Assembly (NCBI RefSeq): GCF_030272615.1
Contig: NC_081408.1
Location: forward strand, 198,612,841-198,676,840
Origin: Cryptomeria japonica
Taxonomy: Eukaryota > Streptophyta > Pinopsida > Cupressales > Cupressaceae
Length of the DNA stretch: 64,000 nucleotides
Direction: 5' to 3'
Position numbers and translations under genes: made by a program. Under the pieces are notes generated by a model. It saw nothing but the letters and a program-made list of their open reading frames with translations. It did no database searches and had not been told where the DNA came from. Shown piece after piece: positions 48,441 to 59,764 of the stretch (positions are counted from its first letter, which is position 1; the number at the start of each line of letters is the position of its first letter).

Positions 48441-49334
48441 GAAAACTTAAGAAAAGAATTATTAAATTAAAAACAACGTTATAAACAAATTAAAAACTTT
48501 GATAATTATTAATTAATTGACATTATTAATTGAAGAGTTGAAATTGCATGTTCATGGCATAGTCTATGATGAAGTTTGGTTAAGGTCAACTGGAGATTTT
48601 ATATACAATGAATTTTGGATATGGTTGTTGAGGGTATTAGGTTTTCTCTGAGAGGGAGTGTCTATCCAAAATTAACGTTGCCATATTATGGGCCATGGGT
48701 CTTGTTCATCGTATGACAATCTAGAGTGGATGAGGAGGTTAGGTGACACTAGGTGATGGGTTAGTAGAGAGTCTAATTGTTGGTTCTTATGTTGAGTTTG
48801 ACGAAACATAGGGCAAGCAAGTTGGAGATGCAAGTAGAAGACTTATTAGTTCAATGAACATAGGTGGTTTGATGTATAGTGGATCTTTTTTTTGAATTGA
48901 CCTCCTCTTCCCTCTCTCTTTTAAGTTTTTGTCTACCATTCATATATGCACTTTTTGTAATTTGAGTGTGGCCATCTTAGTGCCACAAACACACACATAT
49001 ATCTTCTTTTCTATAGTCTAGAACCTCTTCATTGCCTCTTTTTCTTCATAAGGAGACCCCTCCTCAATTAATTTTATATCATATCACTTAAAATTCAAAT
49101 CTTAAGCAACACACTAAAGAGGTGTGTTACGTTTGTTGTATCTTTTATGTATATTTTATTCTCTCAAATAATATAGAGAAATAACTCCAACTTCTATTGT
49201 TTTGTTAATTCTTTCACACATAAAATCCATTTTTTCATAATTTTTCTCTCAAATATGACTTGTCTAACTTTGCAAATTTGATCACTTAACATATGAGCTA
49301 AATAAAGAACAAATTTAACATCAACTAGAAAATA

Positions 49335-50430
49335 GTCATCAAAGATCACACCTCTCAACTCAATTATAGTATATGATGTATAATGTCTCCATGATGCCCA
49401 TTTGACTCCATAAAGACACTCAATGAGTAAAAAATAAGAAAACTATGTATCTACAGATTTGAGGACTTCCATCTTGTCAAATTTCTTATAAATGGCTTGG
49501 TTGTGGTGATGATTATATACAAACATTTATTTTTTACCCTTTATCAATGAGATCTGAAATCAATTGAAAGTTGCAAATATATTTGAGTGCATTATTCAGT
49601 GAATGTGCGCAACATGGTGTCCAAAAAATGACTTTTTTTTGTACCAACAAACTTGCTACTTCACAAATAAGAGCAACATTTGTAACAACTTGGACTCTTT
49701 GTGATGCCACCTCCTCCTCAGTGACATCATATAGCTAGTTCTAAAGGAACTTTCATTTTTTCTTTCTTTGAACAATTTATTACCTTCAAAAACTAAGGTC
49801 TTTTGCCACATCTTACCATAATATTAAGAAATGGATGATTTCTATCATCTACTCACCCATCCATCATAAAGTTGCATCCCTCTATAGACCACACTCTTTT
49901 AATTGGTATAGTTTTTTGCTTTAGTCAAAGTTTCTCTTTGTCAATTAGAGAAGTACAAAAAGTTTCATACCTTGGTGGTTTATAACTTCTTTTTCTATTA
50001 TTGCTAGCTTGGACCATCTCCTCATAGAAAGGTGAGTAAGAAACATTAAATGGCATTCATTCACATAAAAGAAGCATGTACTACATCTAAACCTTATTCA
50101 TTAAATAATTTTCCAATGGGGTTTGAGCTACCAATATACGATCTCTTGTGAGAAGGGCACCTACATCTTCTACTACCATATTTTTAGAACATACATCTAT
50201 CTCTAATTATTTATGTCGTTGAAGCATGAGAGCTCAAATGAGACACTTTCCAATCAACCCTTTCTTGATCCTTAATAAATTTATATTATTCTAGCTCATT
50301 TAAACAAGGTTTAACAACTTTTATGGGCATGCCAAGAAAATGAGTGCCCACCCTTGATGAAGTGCCCTATTGTCTCAAGGTAATGTTTACTTTTTATGGT
50401 GGTTGGAGATCACAATATTTTCATAGTAGC
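49335..50430 (-). pseudogene. hAT transposase relic, copy 2
   Basis: The second tandem copy of the pseudogene at 47270-48440, with the same DUF659 core and the same breaks. It has lost part of the BED-finger region by a ~34-bp deletion near 50406. Shared breaks mean the gene was already dead when the segment was duplicated. Confidence 0.75.
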
Positions 50431-50566
50431 TACAAACCCTATTTTCCTCTGCTTGAAAATTTGAAAACTTAAGAAAATAAATATTAAATTAAAAACAACG
50501 TTATAAACAAATTAAAAAAAATTATAATTATTAATTAATTGACATTATTAATTGAAGAGTTGAAAT

Positions 50567-53500
50567 AACATTCTTCACCTACAACAATGCAATGAGTTTT
50601 TTCCCCCCTAGAAGTTATTCATTAAGCTTAAACATTATTCACTTGCTAGTATTGATGAACTTATTTTTTCAAGATATGATGAGAAAATATTACTTGGTCA
50701 CTTATTTTCACATTTTTTTAATTATATTGTTTTAGAGGATATTGTATATATCATATTCTAGGAGTGCCAAAAAAAATGTCAAATCATTTTCTCATTTTTT
50801 ATGGATTCTAATATTTAAGTGCTCAATTTTTATGTATAACAAACAACTTTTTTAATCACTCGACATCAAAATATTTGTGATGCTTTTATCATTCCATATG
50901 ATGCATCCTTGATCACATAAATAATGTGTTTAATATATTTGTGGGATTATAAATTAATTACACAAACAATTTATTTATAATTATTTTAAACTTGATAACA
51001 CATGTATTATTTTCTAAATTAGATATAATTGATTTGCATATAGAAACCAAGTAGCACTTAGAAAATAAAAAATGGTCTAAAATAGTTTTTAGCCCATCGC
51101 TCTAGTTGTACAACAAAATATAACAATTTATACTAATGAGATGAAATCACTTGATGGAATTCAAGACATCACCTAAAAAAATGTAAATTTATAATGCAAA
51201 TAGTGACAAAATTAATATTGTGAGATGTTTTTTTATGATTTTTTTTGGGGTAAAAGCACAAAATGTCACATTTCAGGCCAACTTATCAACACAAGTGAAT
51301 TTAAGTAATTCCATAAAGATGCATTATAGCTATGTTATACATGGGCCACAACTTTTCCAATTGAAATTATCTACTAAATGTATATTTTATATCACTTTGG
51401 GTCTAATAACCAATATTTTTTTTTTTTAAACTTGATGTTTCAACAACTCTTACTCTTATAAATAATATTTTTTTGAAATGTAAAAATACCCATTTATAGA
51501 TCTATAAGTTAATTTTCCAAAATATATATCTTTTAATATTTTAATTAGTTTTATATCTTATATTTTATTTTTATTGAAAATAGCTCATTAGCACTAAAAT
51601 ATAAGGTTGATTATCTTGTAAAGGAAAAATACTAAAATTTATTTAAAATTTTTGAAAAAAATAAATGCACTAGAAAAAAGACTCTATGTCAAGAGGATAT
51701 AATTCTTTTGTAATTTGGATAAATAATTAAGAAAAAAGGTGACACCAAATGGAAAGAGTTATAGTTTAGTACACACAACTTTTCAAATTTATTGAAAAAT
51801 ATATATACATAAAAAATAGTTAAAAAATAGTTTTGCACTAAAGTTTCAAGTTATCAATATACACAAAAATTTGAAGAGAAAAAGGTAAAATTTACTATAT
51901 AAAGCATGACACCTCGTGTAACTTCAATTTCAGTATTTTATCAACAACTAAATTATAGTGTTTACTTTATAAGAAAGTATATTCAAATAATTTTTTATTT
52001 TTATTTTTAAATTACAAACATAAAACACACAAAAAAACAACATTTTATTAGTTTACATCATTCCAAAATTCAAAACATATATTTCACTTTTTATTGATTC
52101 AATTTAAAAAGTTGAATCAACATTAGCCATTTCCTTTATAAAAGTGTGACACAACTTTGTGCTTTAACCCTTTGTTTCATTTTTGTGTCTATATGTGATA
52201 ATTCAGGTCTTTCTTGAGGGAAGATGAGTGGAAACATGGGTGGGATGTTTCCTGCATTTTAGGATATCTTTGTGCCCATTTTTGGCATGGGAAACACTTC
52301 CTAGTCTCTAAGATGTGTTTCAAGGGGTTAGAGACGTGTCTTCTTTGAAAACTATGAAAAATAGTTCATTAAATAGTGATGTGATGCTTAAAAGGTTCAA
52401 TTATGAAAAGGGTGATGAAATAATATTAAGTATCAAATGCTTATAGTAAATTTAAACTTATATTTTTAATTTTATTTTCACTTTTTAAGTTTATTTTTAG
52501 ATTTTTATTATATTTCCAATGGTAAGAAAATATTTTTAGATACATAGTTGAATATTTTATGTTGATGGGTTTGTCGCATTTACTTTAGATCTCAATTAGT
52601 ATATTTAATTTATTTATGTAATTCCATACTATATAAATGCTCAACAAGTATTTAATATTTGGAAGAATTAAAATTTGATTTTAAATATGTAGTGTCATAA
52701 ATTGTGTTCACTAACAATGCAAGTGCAATTTCACAATTTGTTTGGCACTTGCTTTAGTGTCCATTCTTCTAGTCCATTTTAAGACCATTTCCAACCTTGG
52801 CCTTACCTCCAACTGAAGAGATATGTTCTATGTTGCCCTTAAACTTTACCAATGAGCCTATGCCTAAACTTTTTGTAAAATGCTTAAATTTGGGGTTGTG
52901 TCTTGTGTCATAGGCCCCATTGCTAGTTTCTCCCACTTGGGGTATGTCCAGTGCTAGTGTACCACTAGAAACATGCAAAAATATAGGACACTTTGAGAGT
53001 TTACCTTTTCCTTAAGTGACGTGACCTCGATTTTGGCATTTAAATGTTGTGTGTCGGCCTACACCTAAGATCACCCTATGATCCCTATTTAAGCATGTCA
53101 ATTTATCATTATATTAGAATGAATGATGTGAATCCTATGGGAAAGCCCTATCGAATAGAATACCTAGCTATAGAATTCTAAAAACTGTGTTTGACTTGTG
53201 AACAAGATCTACTGTGATTGGCTCTCTTGTATTTGTTGAATCTCTGTTAGTGTTGTAGAATGATTAAAATCGTTGACTGATGATTGAATGGTGCCTCTCC
53301 ATTGTGGTTTGGTATGGTTATCGGTTTGTTCTCATGTTCCAAGTCTTGATCACCTAATCTGATTTGTTATAATTTACTTCCCTTGAGAATAATATATTCT
53401 CTTGGGTTGGGCATTACATTACCTATTGTTTGAGGCATATAGAAATCCACTCTAACACACTTGAGTAGGGTTTTGTTTATTTATTGCATTATAATTTATC

Positions 53501-54003
53501 ACCAAAATCTTAGAATCACTTAATATTTATAGCACACAAATGATCTTTTATCAACTTGACTATTTGTGGAGGCACGAATACCAAAATGGGGGCTTGACCG
53601 AGGAAAGATCCTATATAGCTACAACCATCTTTCCTTCTTTTTGCTTATGAACTTTAAGATATGAAATTTCATGAAAATTGGAAGCTACGAGGAGGTAGAA
53701 CAAGCTATGATAGATTTTGATAGGAAAAACCCTAAGGACCCACTAGTTCAGCCCTAATTTTCAGTGGCATATGCCTAGACATGCTAAATCTATACTTGTT
53801 CAAAACATCAATTTTTACACTTGACACACTCATGTCCTAGATAGTAACCTCATACTTTTGGTGCTAGGTTCCTCTTAGTTTCTTATTTTTGAATCTATGT
53901 CTATTTCTATAAACTACCAATGTTTCATTTGTGTAATCAATCGTTTAATCATATTAGGAAGATTCATTTGAGTTAATTTAATAATTATTCTAGGGTCTCT
54001 TTT
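50567..54003. other. AT-rich intergenic sequence, no gene
   Basis: 50567-52700 is very AT-rich with no recognised feature. From 52990 to 53640 the sequence is more mixed. It contains CCCTATTTAAGCATGTC near 53080 (a possible LTR TATA box) and CCAAAATGGGGGCTTGACCGAGG near 53580 (gypsy-leader-like), so a gypsy LTR fragment is possible, but no ends were found. The 69-codon minus frame 52769-52978 has no domain. Confidence 0.4.
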
Positions 54004-54832
54004 TGTTGAGAAATGTAATGAAGAAAGCTTGCAATATTAACTAAATATAATGAAGAAAGATTGCAATGTTAACTTTCTTATGAAATTGCAAATTTGAAAT
54101 TGGATTATCAAATTTGAAGTAAACATGTGATTGCACCATTCAACATAAATGCAAAATCAACATACCAAAAAAGACACCAATTTTATGTGGAGCGGGAAAA
54201 TACTCCACCAGAGAATAGGGGCAATTATATTATTAATCTTCAAAAGAGAGAATACAACAATAATACACTTCAATTCACTTCCCCAAATAAACTTGAAACT
54301 ACTTGGAAACCTCAAATAAACTTGTGATGAAACAACTATGCCTTGGCTCCAATTTATAGCCAAATGGGGGAGGAAAAATCACTACTATTTTCTTAAAACA
54401 AGGAAAACGAATTGCAAAAACCCCATGACCTGGAGAATGAATAGCCAATAGACATAATAAAATAGTTAAACTATTCAAGTGAATCTTCCTTGTCACCAAA
54501 CCAAAAGCCACTTAGACAGTTGACTTTCTGAATTCTCTATGACTGGTGACTGTTCAGATCCCCAAACAAACACCTTTTTCTCTTCCCAAATTTAGGCACC
54601 TAATGCATGGCCACTCATGTCTCTAAGTGGAAATGGGAAAAGTGTATTTTATCCATTTTAATTTATATTTATCACCTCTAGTAAATTCTTCAAAATGTAA
54701 TTAAAATTGTGAAGTATAAATATTATTTTTCTCATATGTCCTAGGGAACACTTTCCAAGGAACATTTAGACATGTGAATGGCTCAGGATTTGCAAGGGTA
54801 TTTTAACCTTATCCTAAAATTCTCCCACTTGA
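54004..54832 (-). repeat. 3' LTR and polypurine tract of a minus-strand copia element
   Basis: On the minus strand, AAGTGGGAGA (plus 54822-54831) lies just downstream of RNase H and acts as polypurine tract. Beyond it is an LTR-like block with a TATA box (TATAAATTGG, plus about 54348-54357) and an end ATTTCTCAACA (plus 54004-54014). The LTR's first bases after the tract no longer read TG. The open frames here on both strands are shadows. Confidence 0.6.
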
Positions 54833-54959
54833 CATTATACATTGAAATTACATTCAAGATATAAATCAAATAAAAACAAGTACACCGATCAAAACCTATG
54901 GCCTTCTTGCACCAAGAGAACTTTTCTGTGGTCATTGGCTTCATAAGAGAATCTGCAAC

Positions 54960-56200
54960 ATTATCTAAAGTCTAAAAATTGTCTATCAAGCTGCTACCTT
55001 TTTGAACCATTTCTCTCACAAAGTGATATGACACATTAAGATGCTTAGTGCAATAATGATACACGGGATCCTTGGCCAAACAAATAGCACTCTGACTCTC
55101 ACATCCCATCCTCACCATCTTGTGATTAAAAAAGTGCCAATACCAAATCTTTGTAACCATACCATGCCCCTAGAGGCATGTGTAGCATCCATTTACTATG
55201 CTTTAAAGTGGTGGACAAATAAATTATGGGTTTCCTCTTACTCATCCAACTCACTGCTCCTCCAAGCAAAGTAAACTCATAGCTACTAGTAGACGTTCGA
55301 CTATTCAAGTTAGCTTCCCAATCTACATCAACAAATCCCTATGTGTCCAATGATTTAACCATATAATCAGTACTATGATAAACCAAATAGTAGTCAAAAG
55401 TACCTCACAAATATCTAAACACCATTTTAGAAAAAGTCCAATGCCTTTACCAAGATTAAACATAAACCTATTAAGAACTCCCACTACTTGGGCTACATCT
55501 GGTCTAGTGAAAACCATTCCATACATTAAACTCCCAACAAAAATAGCATAAGGAATATTAGAAATATCCTCATAATCATCACCAAAACTCAAACATATTT
55601 CTAAACTCAACTTAGTACTAACCTTAAATGGAATACTAACTAACTTACAATCATGCATATTAAACCTTTGTAAAATAGTATCAACATACATGCTTCAGAT
55701 CAACCCCCAAGTCCTTCATATCAAATATGTTAGAAATACGATCTTTGAGTTCTCTAATCATTACCTTGATGTTTCCAATAAACAACATGCCATCAACATA
55801 CAAGATAATAATTAGTATCTGATCATCAATAACCTTAATATATACACAATGATCTTCCTCGTTCCTCATGTAACCCAAATTCAATACAAAAGTATCAAAC
55901 TTCTAGTACCACATCCTAGGTGATTGTTTCAAACCATACAAATATCTATTTAACTTGTATACCAACTATTCTTTCCCTTTCATCATAAATTTGTCAAACT
56001 GTCACATATAAATCTTCTCCTCAAGATCCCCATGCAAGAAAGCAATTTTAACATCAATTTTCTCTATCACAAAATAAAAAAAAACAAAAATATAAAATAG
56101 GAATCTAACAAAAGTCAATTTTGCAATAGGAGAGGAAATTTCACAAAAAATAACTAACTCTTTTTAAGTAGCCTTGTTGGTGTTTCAAACTGATTACTCC
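54960..56200 (-). pseudogene. Copia reverse transcriptase and RNase H relic
   Basis: Minus-strand frames from high to low coordinates give SSPIAKLTFVRFLF, then DVKIAFLHGDLEEKIYM, LYGLKQSPRMWY, a catalytic box YVDGMLFIG (YVDD with the second Asp changed to Gly), DMKDLGV, then PYAIFVGSLMY and TRPDVAQVVGVLNRFM. RNase H follows: GGAVSWMSKRKPI and SQSAICLAKDPVYH, then KHLNVSYHFVRE. This is a copia pol C-terminal half with multiple stops and frameshifts. Integrase and gag would lie above 56200 but are not recognisable. Confidence 0.85.
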
Positions 56201-56530
56201 ATAGTCCCTCTATGAGAGGCCAATTTCAATCTTCAAGGCCTTGGATCATTGGACCAGTTGACAAAGTAATGACTAGGGATAAGGGACTAGTCACCCTCTC
56301 TACACTTTAGGCTCTGTAAAACCTAGGTGGGTATCCCTTACAACAACACCATTGATATCTTCAAACTTATGTGATGCTACAACAGATATGTTCTCAGCCT
56401 ACTTTTGATTTGCTAAGCTTTAAACCTTCTAGGGTGCAACCTTCATCCTTATATAATTCTAATCACAATGAGAACTAACTATCCTATATGCTAAAAATGA
56501 AAGTCATAAAATAAAACAACTATTGAATTG

Positions 56531-56706
56531 TGATAAACAACTTCTGGATTTGATTGTGTATAAGTGTTTTAATCATCAACATTTCGGATCACACTCCATG
56601 ATCCATTTTTCATCTCCTTGATTTCTCGTTCATCATCACAGAGTGTGATCCAAAACGTTGATGATTTAAAAACTTGTACACAATCAAATCCAGAAGCTGT
56701 TTATCA
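56531..56706. repeat. Inverted repeat with 66-nt arms, MITE-like
   Basis: The left arm 56531-56596 (TGATAAACAACTTCTGG...CACACTC) and right arm 56641-56706 are reverse complements at 60 of 66 positions; several of the six mismatches would be G-U pairs in RNA. The loop is 44 nt (56597-56640). It resembles a small foldback element or hairpin precursor. No clear target-site duplication was seen at its edges. It lies just upstream (in element orientation) of the copia RT relic. Confidence 0.85.
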
Positions 56707-59700
56707 TGATCATGGATTGTGGAAATCTAATAGAATTGAACTATTAAATTGTTTGATAAAATTTTCTCTTTTCCATAGTTAACAACACAATACTAGGATC
56801 AGTACCTTGTCCATTGGGCTAGATGAACCATTGTTACAATATAAAACATACAAATTTTGCATCATCTTTTGCCTAATATGATTGATACTTAATATCAATC
56901 ATAGCATAAAATGAATTTCATAATTGTAACTCAGTACTTGCTCTCTACATAGAGCTCCTTTGAATGAAATTAGCAAATTTAATCTTCTACTTTAGAAGAA
57001 GCTAAACTTTACTCAAACTCAACAACACAGTGAAGACATATGAACCAAAACCCATTGATTTTATTGATTATGAATATAAAATTCTAGATAACAAGTAAAG
57101 GGAAACAACTTAAAAACCATTGAATTGAATTTCAAGATGTTTATGTATTTACAAAATTCATGCACATATCCTTTGCAAAATTTACTACAGGTAGAACATG
57201 AACCTGAGTCACAATATTGCACTGCAAAACTTATGAGCACTATTGCATATCATTCACCCTTGGTGAAAATGAGTATACAAGCTTCTCTAAAAGTAATTGT
57301 ATTTTCCTTTTTGTCTTGAAGAAGAAGAAAATAAGGCCTTGATTATCCTTTTATAAAAAAAACCGAGGATGTAACAAGCTTCAGGCCTTTTACAATATCA
57401 AAATTTAGGTAACCACCTGATAAGAAAAAGACAAATAACCTTTTGAGTTCCCTGACAAGGATAGACATTCCTTTCCTTCGCTTCACAAGTGGTAGATGTT
57501 GGAGATGATCTAGAATCCTTCTTTTCCTTGCTTGTGCTCCCTTATTAGGTTGAAAAATGTGATAACCCTATAGACCTATTCAACACACATTGACAAAGAG
57601 AAGCTTACAAATCCCTCTCAAAGATATGCAGTTAATAAGAAGGATAAAGGTCAATATCTATTGTCACAAAAAGTTTGCACCCTTATTGAACACTTGTGCT
57701 CAACAACCTTGTGAAACATGGAAACAACTTCCAAGTGTGGGACCTTGCACGATGTGAGGTTGAATCTCCACAAAAGGACAACTTCCTTATCAATTAGAGT
57801 GCAATGTTGACACTTGTAAAACCTATTATAATGATTTAGAGGAGAAAAGGGGAGAAGGAATGCTGAAAGGGAAATGTGAGGTGATGCACCTAAATTGAAA
57901 TGATTCTTTTCCCTACCCATGACTGCACAAAACATCAATGAAGCAACCTAAAGCATACACAAATTCCTATCCTTAATCAGTTCCTAAGACATATATGTGA
58001 TCGAAGCTTAATGAAGAACTAAGAGGAAATAAGACATCCATAGACAACTCCTATAAGAAGAGTTGATACAAAAGACAAATCAAACAAAACTAATAAGAAA
58101 ACAAATTCATAACAAAGGCAAGACAATTTTGCACTAGGTAAATGAACTTGGAAAGAGGTAAAAAAAGACTAACTTGATTGATGCAAAGGCATGGTAAATT
58201 TATAGTTGCAAAATCATTTAATTCTGTAAGATAAAAAGGGAGAAGATCCTTCAAAGAAGGTTACAAAATTGCCTTTATAGATTAGGCATAACTCAGATAG
58301 AACACTGGGTTCAGAAACCCTAACCAACCAGGGTTAGGTTACAAAAAGAGAGAATCATATTAGAAAAGACTGATTTGATGGTTGCGTGCCTGCAGATCTT
58401 CTCTTGTACCAAGAAGGAACAACAATCCCTGAAATTAAGGGAGCTCTTGCATTGGGATGACATCTGAATGACCTCTATCAAACCCAAAAGTCTTATGTCT
58501 ACAATAAATGACCATGGAAGCTAAAAGGAAACATTTGTAGGAGCATAGCGGAGTAATGGCGATCATCCATCGACCCCCTAAAAGATATTGGAGAAGATTT
58601 CTCTTGATTTAGTTGGCCGACATGGTCATAAACTAAATTTTGACCCATTAAGTTGACAACTACACTGCACAACTGTTTAAATTTTAATCAAGTTTGAATT
58701 CGGGCCATTGGATCCTCCTAATTGCATGCAGATGGATGGTTGAGATTGCACCATGAGGTCTCCAAAAGGGCCCATAAAAGAGTTTAAAATAGGGTCGTCG
58801 ATCTCCCACTTAATTGAAATCGAACGACTAAGATTGGTTTGAAGACCAGCCAACCCCACTAGCCTTATCGTTGTCTTGTAGGTGGAGATAACCTCTTTAC
58901 ATTGACTATCGTGAAACAACAAAAAATCTTTGCTTAGCCAACATTTATTTTTATATCGCAGGGGTCAAGCGACGGTTAGCCATAACCATTGTGACCCCAT
59001 GAAAATATATTCGCTCTTTATATCGCTGTCCATCGTTGTTTCACAACCTCGATTGGTCAGTTATCCTTGACCACCGTGAAACTATGCAAACCACCTTTCC
59101 TCTTCATTTGCATCGCTGCTTCGCAAGGTGGACCCCGCCAACAACCCTAATCGTTGTGAAATAGTGATAAACAATACTTAACATCACCGCCATGATCCAT
59201 ATTGTTATTTCATGGAGGAGACCCACCATGAGCTCCGACCATCAAGAAACTATGAAAACCAAAATGATTATTGCCATATCGTAGCGGGGACCAAAAGGCA
59301 AGATTTGATTTCTGTGAAATAATGAAACCAATATAAAAATAGCGCTAACCGATAGCGAGGAAAGGGGCTAGTCCCGGGATGAAAGGGGAACCCTCCAACT
59401 GGTGGATTTAAATGGAATGACCACTTGAGCCAGTCAATGAAAGAAGAGAACAAGATTGAAAAATTTAAGGCACGAAGCCTTGAGGTTTAGGATTTTAGGC
59501 CATAGGGAGAAATACAGGGTTTTTAGCCAATAGATGATTTCTCAAATTGGTTATTGCATGGCTAAGGTTGACACAAAAATGGTCAACAATATCTTCAGGA
59601 ATATATTTAAATATTGGTGATCTATCCAAGAAATATATTACTTTGAACCTATTACATTTAAGAAGAGGAAGGAGAAAAACAAAATCAGAGAAAAGGCGGG

Positions 59701-59764
59701 AAACAACAAAATTCAAAATTCAAAATTTTTAAAATTTGAAAAACTTAGGAAAAGGAAGCAAGGT
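56707..59764. other. Intergenic sequence with degenerate repeats, no gene
   Basis: No domain is recognised on either strand. From about 58930 to 59300 words such as CATCGTTGTTTCACAA, ACCGTGAAACTATG and AATCGTTGTGAAATAGTGA recur at 40-70-bp spacing, giving a degenerate tandem structure. The 95-codon minus frame at 57651-57938 has no match I recognise and is probably chance. Confidence 0.4.

Larger units (their letters stand above)
46499..50566. repeat. Tandem duplication, 2.06-kb unit
   Basis: Copy 1 (46499-48544) and copy 2 (48563-50566) both start TCTATGATGAAGTTTGG and end ATTGAAGAGTTGAAAT, 2,064 bp apart, and are nearly identical by eye over their whole length. Copy 2 lacks about 34 bp near 50406 (the GGTTTACTTGACTCC segment of copy 1) and a few shorter stretches. 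The unit comprises a ~480-bp left part, perhaps LINE 3' UTR, and an antisense hAT transposase pseudogene. Confidence 0.93.

Noticed and set aside
57651-57938. 95-codon minus-strand open frame
   Set aside because: No recognised domain, unusual composition, and no neighbouring support.
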